Below the pieces are notes generated by a model that was not told where the DNA came from, did no database searches, and was given only the letters and a program-made list of their open reading frames with translations. Position numbers and translations under genes: made by a program. From positions 1 through 45,225 of the forward strand of contig CAIKAP010000109.1 in the NCBI GenBank assembly GCA_903825435.1: a DNA stretch of 45,225 bases, in the 5' to 3' direction. This DNA comes from an uncultured Verrucomicrobiota bacterium. GTDB taxonomy: Bacteria > Verrucomicrobiota > Verrucomicrobiia > Palsa-1439. Of this stretch, positions 1 through 8,181 are shown one piece after another; positions within the stretch are counted from its first letter, which is position 1; every line of letters starts with the position of its first letter.

Positions 1-1
1 C

Positions 2-442
2 GAACCGTTCATCGCGCGCTGGCCCGGTGAGATCAAACCCGGCACCGAATCCTCTGAACTTATTGGTCTTGTTGACATGATGGCCACCTTCGCCGCCGTT
101 GCGGGTGTTGAGATGCCAAAGGATGGTGGCCCCGACAGCTTTAATGTTCTTCCCGCGCTCCTAGGTGGAAAATCGCCACGTGACCATCTCGTCGTCCAAA
201 GTAATGGCGTCGAGCGCCAAGCTATCCGCGTCGGCGAGTGGAAATACATCCCTGGCAAACCCGCCGCCCATGCTCGCGCTGCCGGTGGCGGACTCTACAG
301 CACTAGTCCGAATGTTCAGCTTTACAATCTCGCCAACGACATCAGCGAGGAAAGCAACCTTGCCGAGAAAAATCCCGGCAAGGTGAAGGAATTCCAGGCG
401 TTGCTCGATAAGATCAAAACTGACGAAAGGAGCCGACCATGA
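2..442 (+). CDS. Sulfatase (arylsulfatase-type), C-terminal part; start lies outside the window
   Basis: Open frame from the first bases to TGA. The visible end has the usual layout of the sulfatase C-terminal subdomain: a 'FIARWPGEIKPGT' strand, 'LVDMMATFAAVAG' (family consensus is close to D-x-x-P-T-L/F-x-x-x-A-G), an 'LLGG' helix, a 'RVGEWKYI' strand and 'LYNLANDISEESNLAEKNP', the typical 'LYDL..DP.E..NLA' ending. Family members hydrolyse sulfate esters, often on sulfated polysaccharides or glycans, and are usually secreted. The formylglycine (C/S-x-P-x-R) site and any signal peptide would be upstream and cannot be checked. The stop overlaps the ATG of the next gene by four bases (ATGA), so it is co-translated with a glycosidase. 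Substrate is unknown. Confidence 0.85.
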   Translation, partial: EPFIARWPGEIKPGTESSELIGLVDMMATFAAVAGVEMPKDGGPDSFNVLPALLGGKSPRDHLVVQSNGVERQAIRVGEWKYIPGKPAAHARAAGGGLYSTSPNVQLYNLANDISEESNLAEKNPGKVKEFQALLDKIKTDERSRP

Positions 443-1599
443 AATACATTCTGCCCGCCATCCTCCTCGCTGCCGTTGCGTGTTACGGCGAAACACCGGT
501 GCCCGACGGCTTCGGCATTAATATTCACTTCACCGACCCGCGACCCGGCGAAATGAAGATGATCGTCGACGCTGGGTTCAAATGGGTCCGCATGGACCTG
601 AACTGGGGCGGCACTGAGCGCGAGAAGGGCAAGTACGACTTCCGCGCCTATGACCGGTTGATGACCGCGCTCGACGAACATGGCATCCGCGCGCTGTTCA
701 TCCTCGACTACGCGAACCGCCACTACGACAACGGCCTCTCGCCGCACACCGACGAGGGCCGTGCCGCGTTCGCGCGCTGGACTGCTGCTGCGGTCGAGCA
801 CTTCAAGGGTCGCAACGTGCTCTGGGAAATGTGGAATGAACCCAACCTCAAACAGTCTTGGAAATCCGAACCGAATGTCACCAACTACACAGCGCTCGCT
901 ATCGCTGTCGGTAAAGCCATCAAAACCGTTGCGCCCCGCGAAAAATATTGCGGCCCCGCGGTCTGTGAGATTAACCTGAAATTTCTCGAAGCTTGTTTTC
1001 AAGGCGGCGCGCTGGAGTATTGGGACGCCGTTACGGTTCACCCTTACCGGGGGATATCACCACCGGAGACGGTCTTACCGGAGTACGCGAAGCTGCGCAT
1101 ATTGATCGACAAGTATGCGCCGAAAGGCAGGCGCATCCCAATCCTTTCCGGCGAGTGGGGCTACTCGACCGTGCAGAAGAATATCGACGACGAGAAACAA
1201 GGCAAGTATCTATCACGCCAATTCCTTATGAACCTTCTTGCCGGTGTGCCGCTTTCGATTTGGTACGACTGGCACGACGACGGCACCGACCCGAAGGACA
1301 AGGAACACCATTTCGGTATCGTTCGCCATCAGTTCTTTAAGGAGAGGGATCCCGTTTACGACACCAAGCCTGCGTATGCCACGTTGCAGGTGCTCGTCGC
1401 CAACCTGCGCGGCTACCGCTTCGACAAGCGCATCGAGACCGGCAGCCCCGACGACTTCGTCTTGTTGTTCCGTAAAAATTGGCAGACGAAATTCGCGGCG
1501 TGGACCGTTGCCGCGCCGCACGAAGCCGTCGTTGGCGGAGAGCGGATGACATTGACCGGAGCGGTGCAGTACATCGAGCCGAAGGAGACGCCCCGTTAA
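439..1599 (+). CDS. Secreted glycoside hydrolase, clan GH-A (GH39/GH5-like)
   Basis: 386 aa with a signal peptide ('MKYILPAILLAAVACYGE'). The (beta/alpha)8 clan GH-A pattern is visible: 'MIVDAGFKWVRMDLNW' on an early strand, 'WEMWNEPN' with candidate acid/base E134, and 'IPILSGEWGYST' with candidate nucleophile E239. These two glutamates follow strands 4 and 7 in retaining clan GH-A enzymes. A 'TVHPYRG' strand lies between them. It overlaps the preceding sulfatase by ATGA, so both probably act on one sulfated or decorated polysaccharide. It is a paralogue of the next gene: both share 'GxKWxRxxxxW', 'GKYDF' and 'NRHY'. The exact GH family and substrate cannot be read from sequence alone. Confidence 0.85.
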   Translation: MKYILPAILLAAVACYGETPVPDGFGINIHFTDPRPGEMKMIVDAGFKWVRMDLNWGGTEREKGKYDFRAYDRLMTALDEHGIRALFILDYANRHYDNGLSPHTDEGRAAFARWTAAAVEHFKGRNVLWEMWNEPNLKQSWKSEPNVTNYTALAIAVGKAIKTVAPREKYCGPAVCEINLKFLEACFQGGALEYWDAVTVHPYRGISPPETVLPEYAKLRILIDKYAPKGRRIPILSGEWGYSTVQKNIDDEKQGKYLSRQFLMNLLAGVPLSIWYDWHDDGTDPKDKEHHFGIVRHQFFKERDPVYDTKPAYATLQVLVANLRGYRFDKRIETGSPDDFVLLFRKNWQTKFAAWTVAAPHEAVVGGERMTLTGAVQYIEPKETPR

Positions 1600-1630
1600 A
1601 ACGCAGCTTACCGCTGTTGCTATTGTCGCT

Positions 1631-1763
1631 GTCGTTGTCAGTCGTGCTGGCGACGTTGGTGCTGAGCAAACTGACGATTTCGTCGCGCGCGACGGACAAT
1701 GATACATCCGCCACCGCCACAGTGCCGTTGAAGATGTTTGACTTGGACAATTGCTTCGCTCAT
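1631..1763 (-). pseudogene. Possible ghost of an ABC-transporter ATPase N-terminus (antisense to the gap between two glycosidases)
   Basis: Read on the minus strand from an ATG at 1763, the sequence gives 'MSEAIVQVKHLQRH'. After one frameshift near 1724 it gives 'VAVADVSLSVARDEIVSLL', followed by 'STNVASTTDND'. This resembles the start of an ABC ATPase ('...VxVDDVSLSVARGEIVxLLGPNGAGKTT'). Each departure in the Walker A stretch (G to S, P to T, G to V, G to S, K to T) is one base away from the consensus codon. The rest of the gene is absent. The same DNA reads on the plus strand as a hydrophobic run (LPLLLLSLSLSVVLATLVL) with no start codon, so the resemblance could be accidental. Confidence 0.35.
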
Positions 1764-1899
1764 AGCCTCGGTGACGAGGCCACAAGCCGTATCCACGACC
1801 AACCGCCCACCGCTCCGCGTGATTTCGAAATTGACCACGTCCGCATCTGTGGGCCACAATGAAATCAATCGTACAACATTCCTCACCAAGAGACTCGCT

Positions 1900-3390
1900 A
1901 TGAACCGTCGCACATTTCTGAAAGCTGCCAGCCTCGCAGCCATGCCGTGGCCCGCATTACGCGCGCTCGGCACTGAACCAGCAAATATGCCACCAACAAA
2001 CTGGATCAGCGAGAACGGCCTCACGCGCCTCGGCACGCTCAAAACGAAAAGTTCGCGGCAGATTACGCAATCGCGGTTCTCCATCGGCTGCGAGTGTCTC
2101 GACCGCAAGATGTGGAATTTCGATAAAGCCTATCCGCACATCGCCGCACTCGGCGCAAAATGGGCGCGCGTGCAGACCGGCTGGTCGCAGTGCGAGAAAG
2201 TGAAGGGCAAATACGATTTCGCCTGGCTCGACGCCATCGTGGACAAACTCCTCGCTGTCGGCATCCAGCCGTGGTTCAACGTCGGCTATGGCAACCGGCA
2301 TTACACGCCCGACGCCCCACACGAAACCGCCGTCGGCTGGACGCCTGTGTACGACCAAGCCGCACGCACCGGCTGGGAAAACTTCGTCAAAGCACTGGCA
2401 CGGCACTACCAACTCCGGGTCGCGTATTACGAGGTGTGGAATGAGCCGGACATCCGTCCATTCTGGACGCCGCACGAGCCGTCACCAGAAATGTATACTG
2501 ACCTCGTGGCGCTGACTTCACGCGCGATCCATAGCGTGTTTCCAAAGGCAAGAATCATCGGTGGGGCGATTTCCGATGCCCTCAGCCAACAACGCGGGTT
2601 CTCCTACGTCGAACGTTGTTTCGAGCACGGAATGGGCCAGCACATTGATGCGTTTTCCTACCACCTCTACCACCCAACGCCGGAAGGCTACTACGACCGG
2701 CAACTTGCGACGCTCCGCGCATTGGTCCATCGCTACCGGCCCGGCCTCCCGCTCTGGCAAGGTGAGTCCGGCGCGCCATCGATGGCGCAAAAAGGCCAAG
2801 CGCTGGACAACTACGAGTGGGACGAATCCAAGCAGGCCAAAAACGCCGCGCGCCGCTTCCTGCTCGATCTTGCGCTCGACACACCGTTCATCTCTTGGTT
2901 TCACGCCTCGGATTTCATGTTCTACATCATCAAGAACGAGATCGTGAACAAGCAGTACTACTTCGGCCTGCTCGGCGGCGGCGAGTACCGCCCCAAGCCG
3001 GCCTACTCCGCCGTCCAGACCATCTGCACGCTCTTCGCCGGTGACGCACACCGCACCGACGAAGTGAACCTCCGCCTGTCGGCCCGGGACAAAGCGGATA
3101 GCGCGTTGGTCGCCGACGCACGCGCCTACGCGTTCGCGACCGGCTACGGTACCGTGATCGCCTGCTGGCAACCGCACAACCTGATGGAACCGTTCACGCT
3201 GCGGCGCATATTGTTGGCCGCTTGGATGCCACAGACCCTCGCGTGGAAAGAGCCGGTACTCATCGACCCGTTGACACAAACCGTTTACGCCCTTGCGCGC
3301 TGCGAAACCAAAGGCGGCGTCAAGCAAATGGACGTGCCGCTCACCGACTGGCCACTGTTACTCGCCGACAGGAACGCCATCCCGATTTAA
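1900..3390 (+). CDS. Tat-exported glycoside hydrolase, clan GH-A, paralogue of the gene at 439
   Basis: 496 aa from the ATG at 1900, chosen because it begins with a twin-arginine signal ('NRRTFLKAASLAAMPWPAL'); the longer open frame upstream adds nothing recognisable. Candidate acid/base E182 lies in 'YEVWNEPD' and candidate nucleophile E289 in 'PLWQGESGAPS', the clan GH-A arrangement. 'GAKWARVQTGW', 'KGKYDF' and 'GNRHY' match the paralogue upstream. The C-terminal 130 residues look like an added beta domain. Tat export suggests the protein folds, or gains a cofactor, before transport, unlike its Sec-type neighbour. The substrate is unknown but presumably belongs to the same degradation pathway as the upstream sulfatase and glycosidase. 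Confidence 0.85.
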   Translation: MNRRTFLKAASLAAMPWPALRALGTEPANMPPTNWISENGLTRLGTLKTKSSRQITQSRFSIGCECLDRKMWNFDKAYPHIAALGAKWARVQTGWSQCEKVKGKYDFAWLDAIVDKLLAVGIQPWFNVGYGNRHYTPDAPHETAVGWTPVYDQAARTGWENFVKALARHYQLRVAYYEVWNEPDIRPFWTPHEPSPEMYTDLVALTSRAIHSVFPKARIIGGAISDALSQQRGFSYVERCFEHGMGQHIDAFSYHLYHPTPEGYYDRQLATLRALVHRYRPGLPLWQGESGAPSMAQKGQALDNYEWDESKQAKNAARRFLLDLALDTPFISWFHASDFMFYIIKNEIVNKQYYFGLLGGGEYRPKPAYSAVQTICTLFAGDAHRTDEVNLRLSARDKADSALVADARAYAFATGYGTVIACWQPHNLMEPFTLRRILLAAWMPQTLAWKEPVLIDPLTQTVYALARCETKGGVKQMDVPLTDWPLLLADRNAIPI

Positions 3391-3435
3391 CTCCGAAAAA
3401 TGCGTTCGGGATACAAATCTCAGACTTAGTGCCGC

Positions 3436-3953
3436 GCCCGCGCGGCGGTTGGTGTTGGTGCGGCATCGGGTCAACGAACGGGACAAGCGCGGCGGCAAGA
3501 AGTTGCTGGATGTGCCGGAGTATCAGTTTCAGGCATTGGTCACGAGCCTGCCACCGACACAGATGTCAGGATTGGCGCCGTGGCGGTACTACAATGGGCG
3601 CGCCGACTGCGAGAATGTGTGATCAAGGAACTGCAGCAGGGCTTCGCCTTGCCGTCGCTGTGCCTGCGGTCGTTCTGGGCGACGGAAGCGGCGTTGAGTC
3701 TGGCGGCGCTGACGTACAACCTGACGCCGTTGTTCCAACGGCATCTGGGCTGCAACAGAAGGTAACAGTGCAGTCGTTGCGGTACTGGTTGTTTGTGACG
3801 GCGGAAGTACTGAGTCATCCCGCCGGGCGCACGACAATCAAGCTCGCTGTCCCCTCACGAGAGCGAACTTGGTGGCAGCGGTTATGGGAGAAGATTCTGA
3901 TCCCGATTCCCAACTGCCATGCAGTAGAAAATCGCCCCGCCTTCAACAGCTAA
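3436..3953 (+). pseudogene. IS1380-type transposase, C-terminal remnant with two frameshifts
   Basis: Only the last ~170 residues of a DDE transposase remain, spread over three frames: 'LVLVRHRVNE...YQFQALVTSLP...YYNGRADCENV', then 'VIKELQQGFALPSLCLRSFWATEAALSLAALTYNL', then 'KVTVQSLRYWLFVTAEVLSHPAG...ILIPIPNCHAVENRPAFNS'. 'YNGRA.CENVIKEL' and 'SFWATEAAL..AALTYNL' are hallmarks of the IS1380 group. The first shift is a two-base GT duplication near 3617; the second is a one-base loss near 3752. The N-terminus and left end are missing. It lies directly downstream of a pump-less efflux operon, so the insertion or its later excision may have removed neighbouring genes. Confidence 0.85.
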
Positions 3954-3979
3954 AATGAACTCCTACTGCATCGTTCCGA

Positions 3980-5122
3980 CTAAGGCTGGTGCTTTATCCC
4001 GGCCAGAGCGGCCTTCAACTGCGATTCGGAATCCACGAGAAAGTTCGCACTCGTCACGACCTTGGCGCCTTCCTTCAACCCATCGAGCAACTCGAACCAG
4101 CCATCAGCGCGCGCGCCGAGCTTGATCTCGACTGGTATCAGATGATCCCCTTCGCCGGTTTTGAAGGCGTAGGTGCGTTCGCCGGTGCGCATAACGGCGG
4201 CTTCGGGGATGGCAAGCCGTTCGCCGAGTGGATTGAGCAGGCGGGCGGTCGCCCACATCTCGGGCTTCAGCTTCAGGTGGGGATTTGAGATTTCCATTCG
4301 CACCTTCACGGTGCGCGTGTCGGCGTCAATGGTCGGCGCGATAAAGCTGACACGGCCGGTAAATATCTGGCTGACGATCATGATCTCAGCCGGCTCGCCG
4401 ATTTTCACGAACGACAAATCGGCTTGGTACACGTCGGCGTCGGCCCAGACGTTCGACAGATCGGCCAACACGAGCAGTGGTTCGCCCGCCGTTACTCTGT
4501 GACCGGTCGCGATCAGCCGCTCCAACACCCAACCGCTGGCAGGCGCATATACCGTGATGGTTTTGTTGATCTGTTTTGTCTTTTCCAGTTGCTGGATCTG
4601 TTCGTCAGTCATGTCCATGAGTTGGAGGCGGCGCCGCGCCGTCGGGCGCATCGCGTCGTTGGCACTGAGGTGTTCGGCCTGCGCGGACATCAATGACGGG
4701 CTGTAGATGGTCAATAGCGGGGCGCCTTTGTGAACGAACTGGCCGGTGGTGGCGACAAACAGTTGCTCGACCCAGCCATCCACCTTCACGTTGACGTGGT
4801 AGAGCTTCGTCTCGTCGACGACGATCCTAGCCGGGGCGCGGATCTCGCGTGCCAGCATGCGTTTCTCGACTGTGCCCAGCGTCAATCCCATCCGCTGCCG
4901 GATTTCCGGCGTAATTGCAATCATGCCATCCGACTTCATTTCTTGCCCGGCTAGCACCAATTTCATTCCGCAGATCGGGCAATCACCCGGCTTGCCCGAC
5001 ACAATCGCCGGATGCATCGGGCAGATGTATCGCGTGGCGGCGGCTTCGTGGGTCACCGGGAGGCCGCACCCGGTGAAGATCGGCATCCCGGCGAGCAGGA
5101 AGATGAGTGCGACAAACTTCAT
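3980..5122 (-). CDS. Heavy-metal efflux RND adaptor (CusB/CzcB-type membrane fusion lipoprotein)
   Basis: 380 aa from the ATG at 5122, which gives a lipoprotein signal ('IFTGCG', lipid site C19) and overlaps the upstream gene by ATGA. Residues 32-53 are a heavy-metal-binding domain: 'YICPMHP' followed by 'CPICGMKL'. The membrane-fusion core follows: 'VKVDGWVEQLFVATTGQFVHKGAPL' and 'VYAPASGWVLERLIATGHRVTAGEPL' are the lipoyl half-motifs flanking a hairpin, then beta-barrel ('ADVYQADLSFVKIGEPAEI') and membrane-proximal domains. Such proteins bridge an RND pump and an outer-membrane channel and help collect Cu/Ag or Zn/Co/Cd. No cusA-like pump or channel gene is present; an IS1380 remnant follows the stop instead. 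Confidence 0.88.
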   Translation of the reverse strand: MKFVALIFLLAGMPIFTGCGLPVTHEAAATRYICPMHPAIVSGKPGDCPICGMKLVLAGQEMKSDGMIAITPEIRQRMGLTLGTVEKRMLAREIRAPARIVVDETKLYHVNVKVDGWVEQLFVATTGQFVHKGAPLLTIYSPSLMSAQAEHLSANDAMRPTARRRLQLMDMTDEQIQQLEKTKQINKTITVYAPASGWVLERLIATGHRVTAGEPLLVLADLSNVWADADVYQADLSFVKIGEPAEIMIVSQIFTGRVSFIAPTIDADTRTVKVRMEISNPHLKLKPEMWATARLLNPLGERLAIPEAAVMRTGERTYAFKTGEGDHLIPVEIKLGARADGWFELLDGLKEGAKVVTSANFLVDSESQLKAALAGIKHQP

Positions 5123-5553
5123 GGTTGGTGTAACCTTATCACGCAGGGACCGCTGAGTTGTTTCTGGACCAGCGTGGTGTAGCGCTGCTGCTGCGGGAGC
5201 GTCAGCAGGGTACGAACGCGGAGGATGTGGTCGAGCGCCGCCTTCTCGGAGTCGGCCTGTGCGGCGCACATCCGCTGGCAGCAATCAGCCGCCTTCGTCG
5301 GGTCGCTGAGCGACTCGCCCAGGTCAGTGCGCGCGGTGCAGTGCGCGGTGCAGCAGTCGGCAAGCTTCTTTTGGAAATCGGCTTCGAGCTTGGCGACCTC
5401 GGCGCCTTGCGCGTCGGTGAGGTTCAACTCGTGCTGGAGCCAAACGGTGTCATGCAGTTCAAGCGGACGCGCTCGGAGCCAGCGCGCGACGCCAAACGCC
5501 AACATCGCTACCAGCGCGGTCACCACCAATAAAGCGAGAATAGTTCTCTTCAT
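5119..5553 (-). CDS. Periplasmic heavy-metal sensor/resistance protein (CnrX/Spy-like), Cys-rich
   Basis: 144 aa. One N-terminal membrane anchor (about residues 4-23), then a helical periplasmic domain: 'WLQHELNLTDAQGAEVAKLEADFQ' resembles the LTxxQ helices of CnrX/Spy-type metal sensors. Two Cys clusters, C67-C68-x3-C72 and C91-C92-x3-C96, lie on successive helices and are a plausible metal site; a close homologue would settle whether they bind metal. The stop overlaps the adaptor gene start by four bases, and an anti-sigma-like gene lies just upstream. This suggests a CnrYXH-style signalling unit controlling metal export, but no ECF sigma factor gene is present here. Confidence 0.75.
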   Translation of the reverse strand: MKRTILALLVVTALVAMLAFGVARWLRARPLELHDTVWLQHELNLTDAQGAEVAKLEADFQKKLADCCTAHCTARTDLGESLSDPTKAADCCQRMCAAQADSEKAALDHILRVRTLLTLPQQQRYTTLVQKQLSGPCVIRLHQP

Positions 5554-5556
5554 AAT

Positions 5557-5898
5557 TTACCTCTGAGTCAGTCGAACGTACGTGCCGGCGAGCGTGTCGG
5601 GTGCGATCAAACCGAGGCCGCCCGGCGGCGATGGCGCAGAGAACAGGCCACTCGACGCGCCGATGACCGCACCGACGATGACGGCGGCAGCGAGCGCAAA
5701 CACCGGTTGCGGCAGCCAGCCGCGGAGCCAATCAGCGACCGTCGGCGAATGTTCCGGTTTGCCGAGGACGGCGTCTCGCTTCGCTCGGCTTGTTCCGGTA
5801 ATCCGGCGCCAGACCTGCGCGTCAAAGTTACTGGCGGGTTCAACCTCCTTCCATTGCTGGAGGAGCCGGTGAAGTTGGTCGTCCTGATTGTTCATCAA
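5557..5898 (-). CDS. Anti-sigma-factor-like single-pass membrane protein
   Basis: 113 aa. The N-terminal ~45 residues ('LHRLLQQWKEVEPASNFDAQVWRRI') resemble the cytoplasmic part of small anti-sigma-like proteins in metal-response operons. A single membrane segment follows at about residues 68-88 ('PVFALAAAVIVGAVIGASSGL'), then a short periplasmic tail. It ends three bases before the next gene. Family logic predicts that it binds an ECF sigma factor and passes on a signal from the Cys-rich sensor encoded next. The expected sigma gene is not upstream; a divergent nucleotidyltransferase starts 76 bases away. The function is inferred from pattern and position only. Confidence 0.55.
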   Translation of the reverse strand: MMNNQDDQLHRLLQQWKEVEPASNFDAQVWRRITGTSRAKRDAVLGKPEHSPTVADWLRGWLPQPVFALAAAVIVGAVIGASSGLFSAPSPPGGLGLIAPDTLAGTYVRLTQR

Positions 5899-5974
5899 CC
5901 AGTGATACGACGGCAGCGGGAAAATCCCTCGCAGATTCTTGCGTTTGAAACCGTGTCATCTTATAAGACGACGC

Positions 5975-6880
5975 ATGAAACCGACACTTTTAGTGCTGGC
6001 CGCCGGGATGGGGAGCCGTTACGGCGGTTTGAAACAGGTGGACCCCGTCGGGCCAAACGGCGAAACCATCATCGATTATTGCATTTACGACGCGATGCGC
6101 GCCGGGTTCGGCAAGGTCGCGTTCGTGATCCGACACGACATCGAGGCGGCGTTCCGCGAGGCCGTCGGCGCGCGTTTCGAGAAGCGCCTGCCGGTCGAGT
6201 ACGCCTTCCAGGAACTGAACAAGGTCCCCGCCGGGTTCGCCGTGCTGGCGAGCCGGAAGAAGCCGTGGGGCACGGCGCACGCCATTCTCGTGGCCGAGGA
6301 CGTGGTGCGCGAGCCGTTCGCGATGATCAATGCGGATGATTTTTACGGCGCTGATTCGTTCCGCGTGTTGGGCGAGTTCCTGTCGAAGGCGCGCGTGGAC
6401 AGCGCGGACTACTCGATGGTCGGGTTCATCCTGCGCAACACACTCAGCGAGCACGGCACGGTGTCGCGCGGCGTCTGCCAGGTGGACGAGAAGCGGATGT
6501 TGAAGCAGGTTGTCGAGTTGCTGAAGATCGAGAAGCACGGCAACGCGGCCCGCAACCTCGACGGCAAAGGCGGCTTCGAGCCGTTGACCGCCGACGAGTA
6601 TTGCTCGATGAACATGTGGGGATTTACGCCGACGTTGTTCGGTTTCCTGCGCGAGGAGTTCGCGAAGTTCCTGAAAGAGCGCGGCCAGGAAGAGAAGAGC
6701 GAGTGCCTGATCCCGACGGCGGTCAACCATCTCGTCACCAACCGGCGTGCGACGGTGAAGGTGTTGCCGACGAAGTCGTCGTGGTTCGGTGTGACCTACC
6801 AGGAAGACCGTCCGATAGTGATGGAGAGCGTCCGCGCGCTCATCCGGCGCGGGGAGTATCCAGAGAAGCTCTGGACGTAA
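5975..6880 (+). CDS. Sugar-phosphate nucleotidyltransferase family protein
   Basis: 301 aa from the ATG at 5975; the longer upstream frame lacks family sequence. It opens with the nucleotidyltransferase P-loop-like signature 'LVLAAGMGSRYGGLKQVDPVGPNGETIIDY' (G-x-G-x-R, with the Lys that contacts phosphates). 'AFQELNKVPAGF.....KPWGTAHAI' and 'PFAMINADDFYG' follow; the aspartates in 'NADD' probably hold Mg2+. Relatives activate sugar-1-phosphates with UTP, dTTP or similar; the sugar and nucleotide cannot be told here. Its 3' end overlaps the convergent hprT gene by 41 bases. Confidence 0.82.
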   Translation: MKPTLLVLAAGMGSRYGGLKQVDPVGPNGETIIDYCIYDAMRAGFGKVAFVIRHDIEAAFREAVGARFEKRLPVEYAFQELNKVPAGFAVLASRKKPWGTAHAILVAEDVVREPFAMINADDFYGADSFRVLGEFLSKARVDSADYSMVGFILRNTLSEHGTVSRGVCQVDEKRMLKQVVELLKIEKHGNAARNLDGKGGFEPLTADEYCSMNMWGFTPTLFGFLREEFAKFLKERGQEEKSECLIPTAVNHLVTNRRATVKVLPTKSSWFGVTYQEDRPIVMESVRALIRRGEYPEKLWT

Positions 6881-7415
6881 TCTCGGGTTTCAGGACGCCG
6901 ACGCAGGGCAGGTTGCGATACTGCTCCTGGTAGTCGAGTCCGTAGCCGACGACGAATTTGTCGGGAATGCGGAACCCGGTGTAATCAGCGCGGAATCCCG
7001 CGTGGTGCGGGATTTCCTTTTCGAGAAAGACGCAGAACTTCAGGCTGCGCGGCCGGAGCGTGGCGATCAGGTCGCGCACGCGCACCAGCGTCAAGCCGGT
7101 GTCGAGGATGTCGTCCACCACGAGCACGTCGCGGTCGCACACGTTGAGCTGGAGCGCCTTCGTGATGTGGATGTCACCCGAAGACCGAGTTTCGCCGTGG
7201 TAGCTGGAGACCCCGAGAAAATCCAGCCGCAACGGCCCCGGTACCCGGCGCAGCAGGTCGGCAACGAACATCACGCTGCCGGTCAACAGCGGCACGAGCG
7301 TGAGGTCCTTGTCGGTGTAGTCGCGCTGGAGTTGCGCAGCCAATTCGTCGATCCGTTGTTGGATCTGCGCCTCGGTCAGCAACACTTCCTGGAGATCGTC
7401 GCGAAGCGAACTCAT
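6840..7415 (-). CDS. hpt: Hypoxanthine phosphoribosyltransferase
   Basis: 191 aa, slightly longer than the usual ~180. It converts hypoxanthine (and often guanine) with PRPP to IMP/GMP in purine salvage, in the cytoplasm. 'LVPLLTGSVMFVADLLRR' is the N-terminal substrate loop, 'DFLGVSSYHGETRSSGDI' the flexible lid, 'VLVVDDILDTGLTL' the PRPP-binding motif with its acidic pair, and 'KFVVGYGLDYQEQYRNLPCVGVL' the C-terminal base-binding region. The last ~14 residues ('TSRASLDTPRAG') are encoded by DNA shared with the convergent nucleotidyltransferase gene and are probably not conserved. Confidence 0.93.
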   Translation of the reverse strand: MSSLRDDLQEVLLTEAQIQQRIDELAAQLQRDYTDKDLTLVPLLTGSVMFVADLLRRVPGPLRLDFLGVSSYHGETRSSGDIHITKALQLNVCDRDVLVVDDILDTGLTLVRVRDLIATLRPRSLKFCVFLEKEIPHHAGFRADYTGFRIPDKFVVGYGLDYQEQYRNLPCVGVLKPEITSRASLDTPRAG

Positions 7416-7459
7416 GGGCGGACTCTACCGCACCGGTACACGCGCCGGAAAGCAAAAGC

Positions 7460-7488
7460 TTGACGGAAACCCCGTAGATGCGTATGTT
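7460..7488 (+). promoter_or_regulatory. Candidate sigma-70 promoter for coaE-rho
   Basis: TTGACG (7460-7465), 17-base spacer, TATGTT (7483-7488), in the gap between the divergent hpt and coaE genes, about 55 bases before the coaE ATG. It matches 5 of 6 bases at -35 and 4 of 6 at -10, with optimal spacing. Consensus match and position only. Confidence 0.4.
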
Positions 7489-7542
7489 GCCGCCGTCGTA
7501 AACAGTTTCCCGTTCCGAATCACCCCATTTAACGCCATTCGT

Positions 7543-8181
7543 ATGCGTTCATCCCCTCGCCTCACCCGCGTCGGTCTCACCGGCGGCATTGCAGCCGGCA
7601 AATCGGCGGTCGCGGAGCTTTGGCGCGCGAAAGGCGCGGTGGTGATTGATTCCGACGCGCTGGCGCACGAGGCGCTGGCGCCGGGCACGCCGACAAACGC
7701 GTCGGTCGCGCGGGAGTTTGGCAGCGGCGTGGTGAACGCCGACGGCTCGATCAACCGGGCCGCGCTCGGCGAGATCGTGTTCCGCAACGAAGCGCGACGG
7801 CTGGTGTTGAATGGATTGGTGCACCCCGCCGTCCGTCAGAAACGACGGGAGGCGTTCGCCGCGCTGGAACGCGCGGGCGACGACACCGTGGCGGTGGCGA
7901 TGATCCCGCTGCTGTACGAAGTCGGTGAGGAGAAGGAATTTGACAGCATCGTGGTCGTGGCGTGCAGCGAAACGACGCAACAAGCGCGGCTGGCGGCAAA
8001 AGGATTGAACGAGAGCCAGGCGCGTGCACGGCTCGCGTCGCAATGGCCGTTGGCGAAGAAGATGGATCGTGCTGATTACGTAATTTGGAACGACGGCTCG
8101 CGTCGCACACTAGCGGAGCAGGCCGACACAATTTGGAAAAACATCAAGGAGACACACCATGCGGCGAGGCAGACCCAATAG
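7543..8181 (+). CDS. coaE: Dephospho-CoA kinase
   Basis: 212 aa from the ATG at 7543, close to the family's usual ~200; an upstream in-frame start would add 43 unrelated residues. It phosphorylates dephospho-CoA with ATP, the last step of coenzyme A synthesis. The P-loop '[11 protein letters not shown]' is at about residue 10-20. '[13 protein letters not shown]' carries the conserved substrate-site aspartates, 'HPAVR' starts the CoA-domain helix, and '[19 protein letters not shown]' is the conserved core strand. The gene overlaps rho by 23 bases. coaE next to rho is also seen in chlamydiae, supporting a PVC origin. Confidence 0.93.
   Translation: MRSSPRLTRVGLTGGIAAGKSAVAELWRAKGAVVIDSDALAHEALAPGTPTNASVAREFGSGVVNADGSINRAALGEIVFRNEARRLVLNGLVHPAVRQKRREAFAALERAGDDTVAVAMIPLLYEVGEEKEFDSIVVVACSETTQQARLAAKGLNESQARARLASQWPLAKKMDRADYVIWNDGSRRTLAEQADTIWKNIKETHHAARQTQ

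Noticed and set aside
1479-1862. Plus-strand frame with a strongly hydrophobic stretch after the first glycosidase
   Set aside because: It begins inside the glycosidase gene and has no ATG, GTG or plausible TTG before the hydrophobic part; the rest is not protein-like.
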